A stretch of DNA of 64,000 nt from Rhizobium aethiopicum (GTDB lineage Bacteria; Pseudomonadota; Alphaproteobacteria; Rhizobiales; Rhizobiaceae). Both the position numbers and the translations under genes were made by a program. Positions 1 through 7,155 of the stretch are shown here, piece after piece; the first letter of the stretch is position 1; every line of letters starts with the position of its first letter. The notes under the pieces are model-generated. The model was not told where the DNA came from. It saw only the letters and a program-made list of their open reading frames with translations, and searched no databases. The stretch is taken from positions 124,001-188,000 of the forward strand of contig NZ_FMAJ01000001.1 of NCBI RefSeq assembly GCF_900094625.1, given 5' to 3'.

Positions 1-35
1 AACTCCTATCGAAGCTGAGTGCGGTTGCCGAAACG

Positions 36-644
36 ATGGACTTTTCGATTTATACCACGGGCCTGATGATGGGCCTCAGCCTGATCGTTGCGATCGGCGC
101 GCAGAACGCCTTCGTCCTTCGCCAGGGCCTGCGCAACGAACATGTCTTCGCCGTCTGCCTCGCATGCGCCTTGTCCGATGCGGCGCTCATCGTGCTCGGC
201 GTAACCAGCCTCCGGCAGATCGCCGGATTGCTGCCTTGGCTCGATCCGGTCATGCGTTACGGCGGCGCCGTGTTTCTGACCTGGTACGGAGCTAAAAGCC
301 TCTATTCCGCCTTGCGCTCGTCCGCTGTGCTCACGGCGGCGGAAGCGGAAACGGCAAGCTTTTCCCGGACGCTTGCGACCTGCCTCGCGCTCACATGGCT
401 CAATCCGCACGTCTATCTCGACACGGTTGTGCTGCTTGGCACGATCTCGACACGTTACCCGGGGCAGCAAGCTTCATTTGCAGCAGGCGCGGTGACGGGC
501 TCGTTTCTGTTCTTCTTTTCCCTCGGATATGGCGCGACCCGGCTCCGGCCGATCTTCGCCAAGCCTTCGTCCTGGCGGATGCTTGAGACACTCGTCGCTG
601 CGACGATGTGGATTATAGCCTTCAAGCTGATAGGCGGGATGTGA
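36..644 (+). CDS. LysE/ArgO family amino acid exporter
   Basis: A 202-residue inner-membrane protein with the hydrophobic LysE pattern of about five to six segments. The N-terminal segment ends in IGAQNAFVLRQGL, the hallmark of LysE/ArgO exporters of basic amino acids. A second family signature, TWLNPHVYLDTVVLLG, lies near residue 130. The length matches the family (about 200). The ATG at 36 sits directly before the first membrane segment. A LysR regulator lies downstream on the same strand, but another gene is divergent from it, so classical LysG/ArgP control of this exporter is not shown. Family assignment is firm; substrate (Lys/Arg or other) is inferred. Confidence 0.9.
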   Translation: MDFSIYTTGLMMGLSLIVAIGAQNAFVLRQGLRNEHVFAVCLACALSDAALIVLGVTSLRQIAGLLPWLDPVMRYGGAVFLTWYGAKSLYSALRSSAVLTAAEAETASFSRTLATCLALTWLNPHVYLDTVVLLGTISTRYPGQQASFAAGAVTGSFLFFFSLGYGATRLRPIFAKPSSWRMLETLVAATMWIIAFKLIGGM

Positions 645-696
645 GCCGATCGCAGCTGCGAGTCCGATCGGCCGGGCCGCGTGGCGAGTAGTGCCA

Positions 697-909
697 TCAT
701 GCATGCGATTCCACGATCCTCAGAACCCGCTTCGGTCGACCGGCGGCGCTGAGGGGCGGCAACTCCATTTCATGCTGGCAATCAGCAAGCAGGTGCGATG
801 GAAATCGCATCAATTCTCGGAGTGCATGTTGGTGGTTCGCATCCCTGCGCCGGCGCGACTTGATTGCGGAAAAGGCCTGTAGGATATTCCAGGTGCTTGA
901 TTGCGCCAT
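697..909 (-). CDS. DUF1127-like small protein
   Basis: A 70-codon gene divergent from the LysR gene. Its start is well supported: a perfect AAGGAGG lies six bases before the ATG. The protein has an Arg-rich patch (KSRRRRD) followed by an ALRELMRFPSHLLADCQ-type segment resembling the DUF1127 pattern of small basic proteins with a terminal L-x-D motif. Some DUF1127 proteins in Agrobacterium and Rhodobacter act in phosphate metabolism and RNA turnover. The similarity is by eye and distant. The shared upstream region suggests control by the adjacent LysR protein. The real gene could be an unrelated small protein. Confidence 0.55.
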   Translation of the reverse strand: MAQSSTWNILQAFSAIKSRRRRDANHQHALRELMRFPSHLLADCQHEMELPPLSAAGRPKRVLRIVESHA

Positions 910-961
910 GTCGAGCCTCCTTTGTTGCGTTAGTTTCCGATACGCAGACTATGGGGAGCGA

Positions 962-976
962 TTGACATTCAATCAA
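962..976. promoter_or_regulatory. Candidate LysR-type operator
   Basis: TTGA, seven bases, TCAA forms a 15-bp inverted repeat containing a T-N11-A core. It lies 48 bp before the LysR ATG and 53 bp before the divergent small gene, where an autoregulatory LysR box is normally found. Function is inferred from sequence and position only. Confidence 0.45.
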
Positions 977-1023
977 ACAAAATGATATGGGGTTAAGGAT
1001 CAGAAAAATTGAAAGATGCGACG

Positions 1024-1923
1024 ATGAGCCTTCCCTTTCGCCGTCCCATTCCTTTGCTTGACAACGATGTGCTGCGTACCTTCGTCGCCATCGCCGAGAC
1101 AGGCAATTTTTCCACTGCCGCCGAAGCGGTGTTCCGCACGCCGTCAGCAGTGTCGATGCAAATCAAGAAGCTCGAGGAACAGCTCGGCGCGACGCTGTTT
1201 CTGCGCGACGCTCGCTCCGTGACGCTGACGCGCCACGGCGAGATGCTGCTCTCCTACGCCCGCAATATCCTGGCGCTCTCCAACGAGGCGGTGTCGCGCT
1301 TCATCATGCCGGAACTGACAGGTGTGGTCAGGCTCGGCGCGCCAGAGGATATCGGCGAGCGGCTGCTGCCGAGAATTCTGAAGAGCTTTGCAGAAAGTTA
1401 TCCCGGCATCATGGTCGACGTGACGATCGACATGAGCGTCGGGCTGAAGAAGCGCATGGAGGAGCAGCGGCTCGATCTGGCGCTGATCAATTGCGCGACG
1501 CGGCCGTTTCCGACCGGTGGCGAAGTGGTGTTTCGCGAGCGGCTGGTCTGGGCGGGCGCAAGGTGCGGTTCGGCGCATCGGCGCGATCCCCTGCCGATCT
1601 CGATCTGGGAGGATGGCTGCATCTGGCGGCAGGAGGCGCTTGCCCAGCTCGAACGCAACAAGCGGCCCTATCGCGTTGCGTATCTCAGCGGCCACACGAT
1701 GGCGCAACGCGCCGCCGTGCTCTCCGACCTCGCCATCGCGCCGCTGCCGCTCTCCTATGTCAGCGAGGACATGACCATCCTCGGTCTGCAGGAGGGGCTG
1801 CCGGAACTCGGCTCCTTCGATATCCGCCTGCTGACTGCCTCGCAGATGTCGGGACCGATCGAGACGGTGGCCGACAGCATCCGCAGTGCATTTGCCGAGA
1901 GAGCAAAGGCGGTCGCTGCCTGA
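1024..1923 (+). CDS. LysR-family transcriptional regulator
   Basis: About 299 residues. The N-terminal winged helix-turn-helix is clear (LRTFVAIAETGNFSTAAEAV, then SAVSMQIKKLEEQLG and LFLRDARSVTLT). A periplasmic-binding-protein-like effector domain follows from about residue 90. I chose the ATG at 1024. A TTG at 1009 in the same frame has its own AAGGA nine bases upstream and would add five residues. The divergent small gene at 697-909 is the most obvious target, with a candidate operator between them. The effector is unknown; the nearby LysE exporter makes an amino acid possible but this is only context. Confidence 0.9.
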   Translation: MSLPFRRPIPLLDNDVLRTFVAIAETGNFSTAAEAVFRTPSAVSMQIKKLEEQLGATLFLRDARSVTLTRHGEMLLSYARNILALSNEAVSRFIMPELTGVVRLGAPEDIGERLLPRILKSFAESYPGIMVDVTIDMSVGLKKRMEEQRLDLALINCATRPFPTGGEVVFRERLVWAGARCGSAHRRDPLPISIWEDGCIWRQEALAQLERNKRPYRVAYLSGHTMAQRAAVLSDLAIAPLPLSYVSEDMTILGLQEGLPELGSFDIRLLTASQMSGPIETVADSIRSAFAERAKAVAA

Positions 1924-2021
1924 GTATCGCTTCCAGCCGTGAACTTTTTCTTTCCTTGTGCGTTAGGGGCGCGGATGGCATGAGTGCCGTTCGGGGTTGA
2001 TTTCAAACAAGGATATTCGAA

Positions 2022-2177
2022 ATGACGACAACGGCCAAAATTGCCGCAGCATTCATGGTTCTTCTTGCTCTTTCCTCCTGCGGCAATACGATCCGCGGCA
2101 TCGGAAAGGACACGGCGAGCGCCGTCAACGCCACCCAGGATGCCGGTCGCTCCGTCGACCGCGCTGCGAAGAAGTAA
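2022..2177 (+). CDS. Entericidin A/B family lipoprotein
   Basis: A 51-residue protein. It has a short signal peptide (TTTAKIAAAFMVLLAL) and a lipobox, ALSSC with Cys20, followed by GNTIRGIGKDTASAVN. This matches entericidin-type small envelope lipoproteins, which share the C-GNT-x-R-G-x-GKD-x-x-x-A pattern. It should be exported by Sec, lipidated on Cys20 and kept in the cell envelope. AAGG lies about nine bases before the ATG. Entericidins are linked to stationary phase and lysis in E. coli; the role in rhizobia is not established. It stands alone between the LysR gene and a convergent hypothetical gene. Confidence 0.85.
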   Translation: MTTTAKIAAAFMVLLALSSCGNTIRGIGKDTASAVNATQDAGRSVDRAAKK

Positions 2178-2220
2178 CGGCGGCAGCTTTGCCGGACCGA
2201 ACAGGTCATCCGGGGCCGGA

Positions 2221-2568
2221 TCATGGCGCCGGGGGATATGCCTTTTCGAGGCCGCCGGATCGGCTGAGACCGGTCCGGAAGGCTTGGTAGGCGGGATGCT
2301 GGCTCGAGCGAGCGGCTTCCGTCAGCCGTATCTGTAGGCGATCCGGCGCTTGGGTCCCCAGCCACATTCCAAGCTTCTCGAGCTTCAGCGAGTTCAGGAA
2401 ACGCGATTCCGTGGCAAGATCGAGATGGCGTCGCAGGCCGTCGAGCAGGTTGTCGTCCTGGGCGGCATTTTCCATGAGCAGGGCCAGATATGATTTGTCG
2501 GCTTCTGACAGCGCGGCGAGTTTGTCCGCGACGGTATCGCGGTCGGGGAAGGGAACGTTGCCTGTCAT
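2221..2568 (-). CDS. Conserved-looking hypothetical protein
   Basis: 115 residues, soluble, no signal peptide. I do not recognise the family. The first half is acidic and helical (DRDTVADKLAALSEADKSYLALLMENAAQDDN). The second half has LKLEKLGMWLGTQAPDRLQIRLTEAARSS and a Pro-rich end. Codon use and frame look genuine, and no better gene overlaps it. The start has only a weak upstream ribosome site. It is 33 bp downstream of the betaine-type binding protein on the same strand and may be co-transcribed with it. Confidence 0.55.
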   Translation of the reverse strand: MTGNVPFPDRDTVADKLAALSEADKSYLALLMENAAQDDNLLDGLRRHLDLATESRFLNSLKLEKLGMWLGTQAPDRLQIRLTEAARSSQHPAYQAFRTGLSRSGGLEKAYPPAP

Positions 2569-2601
2569 TCGAATCGTCCGGTCGTTGGAGCTTATCTGCC
2601 G

Positions 2602-3600
2602 TTATAAGCTCGCCTTGACTTTCTCGGCTACATCGACCGGTACCCATTTCATCCAGAGGCTTTCGTAATTGCGCAGGAAATAAATCGCGGCATCTTCGTT
2701 GCTTTGGCGATTTTCATCCTGCCAGGCGAGCACCTGGTTGATCGTCTCATTGTCCCATTTGCGAGTCTTGAGATAGGTCGTGACAGGGCCGGCACGGCTG
2801 GCAAAAGACCTGGTCATCAGTGTGAAGGCGCGAGAGACCGGATAGGAATTGAGCTCGGGCCTGGCACAGCCGGCAACCGCGGTGCAGCGGTCCCATTCAG
2901 TCTTATTGTGACTGACGCCGAAGCTCAGCCGCGTCATATCGTATTTGCCGAGGATGGCGGTCGGCGCCCAGTAATAACCGAGCCAGCCGATCTTGTTGTC
3001 GAAAGCCCGGGCGATCGAGGCGTCGAGGCGTTGGGGACTGCCGGTTTCGACAAGTTCGAAGCCTTTTTTATCAGCGGCAAGGGCCTTGAAGAGGTTGGTG
3101 GTCGATATCTGGCAGCTCCAGTCGGCGGGACAATTGTAAACCGCGCCTTTCGACGGATCGTCCTCGGCAGGGAAGAGCTCGGGATGTCTCAGTGCATCCT
3201 CGACCGAACGAATATTGGGGTGGGCGTCGGCGATGAATTTCGGGATAAACCAACCTTCGACCGCGCCATCGGCGAGGATTTCGGCGCCCTGCACCAGCCG
3301 GCCGGTGTTGATTGCCTGATCGAGTAAGGCCCTGACGGAATTGATCCAGTATTCCGACGCGATATCGGGGGTGCCTTTCTCATTCATCGAGGCAAAGGTC
3401 GGCAGCGTGTCGCCGTCGACGATCGTAACGGCGCAGCCATAACCTTTTTCCAGGATGATCTTATCAAAATTTGCCGCAATCCCTGCCGAGGCCCATTTCA
3501 TCTCGGCGACGGAAACGCTGCCGCAGTCAGCAGCTTCGGCCGGCACGGTCGCGCTAAAAAGAGCCGCGGCAAAGACGGCCGAAATCAAAAGCGTCTTCAT
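2602..3600 (-). CDS. Glycine betaine/choline-type ABC substrate-binding protein (OpuAC family)
   Basis: About 332 residues beginning with a signal peptide (MKTLLISAVFAAALFSATVPAEA, cleavage near residue 23). The mature part shows OpuAC/ProX features: VAEMKWASAGIAANFDKIILEKGYGC, a substrate-cleft stretch DIASEYWINSV, and GWLGYYWAPTAILGKYDM with the aromatic residues typical of quaternary-ammonium binding. Upstream in-frame codons have no signal peptide, so I start at the Met at 3600. No permease or ATPase gene adjoins it, so it is either an orphan binding protein or serves a transporter encoded elsewhere. The ligand is inferred. Confidence 0.85.
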   Translation of the reverse strand: MKTLLISAVFAAALFSATVPAEAADCGSVSVAEMKWASAGIAANFDKIILEKGYGCAVTIVDGDTLPTFASMNEKGTPDIASEYWINSVRALLDQAINTGRLVQGAEILADGAVEGWFIPKFIADAHPNIRSVEDALRHPELFPAEDDPSKGAVYNCPADWSCQISTTNLFKALAADKKGFELVETGSPQRLDASIARAFDNKIGWLGYYWAPTAILGKYDMTRLSFGVSHNKTEWDRCTAVAGCARPELNSYPVSRAFTLMTRSFASRAGPVTTYLKTRKWDNETINQVLAWQDENRQSNEDAAIYFLRNYESLWMKWVPVDVAEKVKASL

Positions 3601-4207
3601 TGTCTTCCCCGAATTCTTCTTAGACAACTGCTGCCGGGACTTGCCGAAAATCTTCCGGCGCCCAAAGGAGAACGCCTGGCGGCGATGCCACGACAGGCGT
3701 TTCCGGTGCACGGCTCCGGGCCGAGCGGCTCCGGCAACTCGTCGCAGACCATATTTAGTAATGGCATATTCTGTGGAAGCCTACGCGTTCGCTCGCAGAA
3801 ATCAACCGTCTTCTGCTCACGGTTGCGTTTACTAAATTACTGAATTCGAAGAACATAGTTCGCCGCGGCATTTGGCCTAGGCCAAAAACGGATGCTGCCT
3901 GCGAACACCGGCGCCGAGCATATCAAAAAAAGTCAAAATTAACATTTGCGTAAGGCTTCAATAACTCTCCGGTAAGAATGTGCCGCTATCAGTTGGGGCG
4001 TGGCGGCAACGACCGCTGCTTCTCCGGTTCAGGTAGTGCGTACCGGAGAAAGCGAGCTTCGCCGTGTAGGGGTGAGGACGCCTGAGTTTTCGGCAAACCG
4101 CGCAGAGCCTAGGCCATGCGCGGTTTTCGCGTTTTGCGAGAATACCCCCAGTCTTGACCCGGGATCGGCGGCCATTGTAGGCCTCGCCTCAACGAAAGGC
4201 GGCCGCC
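3601..4207. other. Intergenic region with palindromes before cobQ
   Basis: 607 bp with no convincing gene between the divergent binding-protein gene and cobQ. It holds several exact inverted repeats. TTTAGTAA (3754-3761) pairs with TTACTAAA (3829-3836) and encloses CAACCGT/ACGGTTG (3803-3809, 3819-3825). The 16-bp perfect palindrome TTTGGCCTAGGCCAAA is at 3871-3886. The hairpin TTCTCCGGT/ACCGGAGAA is at 4020-4050, followed by AACCGCGC/GCGCGGTT near 4094-4124. No cobalamin box is present. The parts nearest cobQ may form a structured 5' leader. Confidence 0.5.
3871..3886. promoter_or_regulatory. Perfect 16-bp palindrome, operator-like
   Basis: TTTGGCCTAGGCCAAA is an uninterrupted palindrome in the divergent promoter region, 271 bp before the binding-protein start and about 320 bp before cobQ. 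This fits a homodimeric repressor site, but I recognise no specific regulator. Confidence 0.35.
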
Positions 4208-5662
4208 ATGGCAAGAGCGATCATGCTGCAGGGAACCGGCTCGGATGTCGGCAAGACGGTGTTGGTGGCGGGTCTTTGCCGGCTGGCGGCCAATGCCGGG
4301 CTCACCGTGCGGCCGTTCAAGCCGCAGAACATGTCGAACAACGCTGCGGTCGCCGATGACGGTGGCGAGATCGGCCGGGCGCAATGGCTGCAGTCGCTCG
4401 CCGCCCGCACGCCGTCCTCGGTGCATATGAATCCGGTGCTGCTCAAACCGCAATCCGAAAGCGGCAGCCAGATCATTGTGCAGGGCAAGGTGTTCGGGCA
4501 GGCGAAAGGGCGGGATTATCAGCGGCTGAAGCCGCAACTGCTCGGCGCCGTGCTCGAAAGCTTCGAAAATGTGTCTGCCGGCGCCGACCTCATCGTCGTC
4601 GAGGGGGCCGGCTCGCCGGCAGAAATCAATCTCAGGGCCGGCGACATCGCTAATATGGGCTTTGCGACAAGGGTGGGCGTGCCCGTCGTGCTCGTCGGCG
4701 ATATCGACCGCGGCGGCGTCATCGCCTCGCTGGTCGGAACGCATGCGATCCTCGGCGAGGCCGATCGGGCGATGATTTCGGGCTACATCATCAACAAGTT
4801 CCGCGGCGACGTTTCGCTGTTCGACGACGGCATCCGAGCCATCGAAGATTTCACCGGCTGGCCATGCTTCGGCGTCGTGCCGTGGCTTTCGGGCGCCGCG
4901 CGTCTGCCGGCCGAGGACTCCGTCGTGCTCGAACGGCTGGCAAGGGCCGGGACCGGGGCGCTGAAGGTCGCCGTGCCGGTGCTGCCGCGCATCGCGAATT
5001 TCGACGATCTCGACCCGCTGCGTGCGGAGGCGGATGTCGAGCTGGTTTTCGTGCGAGCGGGAGAGCGGCTGCCTGCCGATGCCGGTCTCGTGATCCTGCC
5101 AGGTTCGAAATCGACGATTTCGGATCTCGCCGATCTGAGGGCCCAGGGCTGGGACCGGGATCTCCAGATGCATGTAAGACGCGGCGGCCGGGTGATCGGC
5201 ATTTGCGGCGGCTACCAGATGCTCGGCCGCACGGTGCACGACCCGCTTGGGCTCGAGGGAGGTGCGTTGGAGACGCTGGGGCTTGGGCTTCTCGATGTCG
5301 AAACGGAGATGGCGCCTGAGAAGACGGTGCGCAACAGCGAGGCCCGCTCGGCAGAATATGACGCGCCGCTTTCCGGCTACCAAATCCATCTCGGCATCAC
5401 CCGCGGTCCGGACTGTATCAGGCCTTCGGCGATCATCGACGGCGCGCCCGACGGGGCGGTGTCGGCGGACGGCCGGATCGTGGGCACCTACCTGCATGGG
5501 CTCTTCGGCAGCGATGTCTACCGTGCCCGGCTGCTGGAGAGCTTTGGGCTTTTCGGCGGGCAGGGTAATTATCGCAAGAGCGTGGAGCAGGCGCTCGATG
5601 AGATCGCCGGGGAATTGAAGCGCTGCCTGGATGCACGGTGGTTGGATGAGTTGCTGGGCTAG
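4208..5662 (+). CDS. cobQ: Cobyric acid synthase CobQ
   Basis: 484 residues, full length for CobQ/CbiP. It amidates side chains b, d, e and g of adenosylcobyrinic acid a,c-diamide using glutamine and ATP. The N-terminal dethiobiotin-synthetase-like ATPase begins with QGTGSDVGKTVL, followed by the family signature KPQNMSNNAAVA. The C-terminal class I glutaminase carries Cys333 in GICGGYQMLG and His430 in YLHGLFG. Cys333 is at the same number as the catalytic Cys of Salmonella CbiP. The leader has two hairpins but no B12 box. The other cob genes begin 4 kb downstream under a separate riboswitch. Confidence 0.97.
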   Translation: MARAIMLQGTGSDVGKTVLVAGLCRLAANAGLTVRPFKPQNMSNNAAVADDGGEIGRAQWLQSLAARTPSSVHMNPVLLKPQSESGSQIIVQGKVFGQAKGRDYQRLKPQLLGAVLESFENVSAGADLIVVEGAGSPAEINLRAGDIANMGFATRVGVPVVLVGDIDRGGVIASLVGTHAILGEADRAMISGYIINKFRGDVSLFDDGIRAIEDFTGWPCFGVVPWLSGAARLPAEDSVVLERLARAGTGALKVAVPVLPRIANFDDLDPLRAEADVELVFVRAGERLPADAGLVILPGSKSTISDLADLRAQGWDRDLQMHVRRGGRVIGICGGYQMLGRTVHDPLGLEGGALETLGLGLLDVETEMAPEKTVRNSEARSAEYDAPLSGYQIHLGITRGPDCIRPSAIIDGAPDGAVSADGRIVGTYLHGLFGSDVYRARLLESFGLFGGQGNYRKSVEQALDEIAGELKRCLDARWLDELLG

Positions 5663-5975
5663 TGCCGGAGGGTGGCAGCAGCAGGTAGCCGGGCCAGAAG
5701 CAGCGTGGTGGCACGGACCCTTCGGGGCTGCGCCTGCGGCTTAGCGCCTCAGGGTCAGGTGCGTTGAAGAATCCCACGGGGTGGGCCATCTCAGGGTGCC
5801 GGCGGAATTCCCTGTTTCACTGGCGTTGTGACGAGGCTGAAGCCTTGAAGGCAAGGCGGGTACTTGGCGCTCCTCCGCATCGGGCTATTCACGCGGGAGT
5901 AGAATCGAAACGCGAAGAGGGCTAATAGGTAGTAATGCGCGACAAGGCTCTTTTCGACCCCATCGATTCGGAGAT
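5663..5975. other. Intergenic region, no recognised gene
   Basis: 313 bp between cobQ and the cyclase. It contains an imperfect hairpin with GACCCT/AGGGTC arms (about 5716-5757) and a CCCAC/GGTGGG pair near 5773-5784. This may be a degenerate rhizobial intergenic repeat. I see no convincing ORF, tRNA or known RNA family here. Confidence 0.4.
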
Positions 5976-7151
5976 TTGAAAATTAATAAGCATATCGAAT
6001 GGCTTATAGACCAGGGAATCACCAGTGAACATATTGGCGATCTCGTCACCGGCCTGTGTGAGCGCCTGATCGCGGACGGGTTTCCGATCTGGCGGGCGAG
6101 TATCAGAATGCCGTCGCTGCATCCGATGTATCGCGGCATATCGGCCAATTTCTCGCGAGGCGGTGTCACGATCATCGAAACTGCCGAACATGGCAGCGAG
6201 ACGGAGCGCAGCTTCGAGAAGACGCCGATATTCCATCTTTTGAACCGCGGCGAGAAAACCGGGCGGTGGAACCTGGCGGAGGGTGAGGGCCTCCATTATG
6301 CCGAGCTTGGCGAATTCGCGCTCGACGGTGGCACGGACCACGTGATCAGCATCTTCGAATTCCCGAAGGAGGTGGCATTGCGCGGGCTCGGTTTTTCGTT
6401 GACCAGCGACGCGCCGGGCGGATTTTCCGACGGACAGCTCGCGATCATCGAGGATCTTTTTCCGGCGCTGGGGCTGGCAGCTTACCGTGTCGCGGCCTCG
6501 AAGACCGCAAGCGAGATTCTCGCCGTCTATACCGGCGCCAGGACGAGCGCGCGCATTCTGGCCGGCGAAACCCGAAGGGGAACGGGCGGATCGATCAATG
6601 CTGCGATCCTGATTGCTGACCTTCGCAATTTCACGGCTTTGACCGAGGTCTATCAGCCAGGGGAGATCGTCGGGTTCCTGAACGATCATTTCGAACTGAT
6701 CGGACAGCATGTCGAAGAAAATTCCGGCGAGATCCTCAAATTCATGGGCGACAGCGTGCTGGCAATCTTTCCGACCGACGCGGACGACCCCCAAAAGGCC
6801 TGCATGGCCGCTCTGGCCTGCGCCAACAATCTCCTGAAGGCGAATGAAGAGCTCAATCGCGAGCGGACGCGGACCGGCGGCCCCGATATCGGCGTCGACG
6901 TCGTGCTGCATCTCGGCGAGCTTTTCTATGGCAATGTCGGCGCCAAGGGCAGGCTCGATTTCACGGTGATCGGCAAAGCGGTTAATGAGGCTTCCCGGCT
7001 CGAAAAACTCTGCAGCACACTTGGTCAACATCTATTGATGTCGGAGAGCTTCGCGACGACCTGCGCCGTACCCTGCGACTATCTCGGATCGTTCGAGTTG
7101 CGCGGCGTTTCGAAGAGAGCCGACGTCTTCAGGCTCGCGGGTAAAACCTAG
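5976..7151 (+). CDS. Class III adenylate/guanylate cyclase
   Basis: 391 residues. An N-terminal sensory region of about 180 residues has GAF-like composition, with no membrane segment. A C-terminal class III cyclase domain follows (about residues 195-390). The metal-binding Asp residues are in LIADLRNFTALTE and KFMGDSVLAIF. Also present are the substrate-side Lys in EILKFMGD and the catalytic FTVIGKAVNEASRLEKL with its Asn and Arg. It should make cAMP in the cytosol in response to an unknown signal. The start is a TTG at 5976 with GGAG just upstream; an in-frame stop at 5934 limits earlier starts. Rhizobia carry many such cyclases, so a specific role cannot be given. Confidence 0.9.
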   Translation: MKINKHIEWLIDQGITSEHIGDLVTGLCERLIADGFPIWRASIRMPSLHPMYRGISANFSRGGVTIIETAEHGSETERSFEKTPIFHLLNRGEKTGRWNLAEGEGLHYAELGEFALDGGTDHVISIFEFPKEVALRGLGFSLTSDAPGGFSDGQLAIIEDLFPALGLAAYRVAASKTASEILAVYTGARTSARILAGETRRGTGGSINAAILIADLRNFTALTEVYQPGEIVGFLNDHFELIGQHVEENSGEILKFMGDSVLAIFPTDADDPQKACMAALACANNLLKANEELNRERTRTGGPDIGVDVVLHLGELFYGNVGAKGRLDFTVIGKAVNEASRLEKLCSTLGQHLLMSESFATTCAVPCDYLGSFELRGVSKRADVFRLAGKT

Positions 7152-7155
7152 CGGT

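Noticed and set aside
1009..1023. TTG start for the LysR gene
   Set aside because: Possible by its upstream AAGGA, but the ATG at 1024 fits family N-termini better; kept only as an alternative.
4000..4207. Second cobalamin riboswitch before cobQ
   Set aside because: No B12 box and none of the conserved core motifs are present.
4109..5497. Long antisense open frame opposite cobQ (462 codons)
   Set aside because: It reflects the high GC third positions of cobQ; the composition is Arg/His-rich with no domain and no ribosome site.
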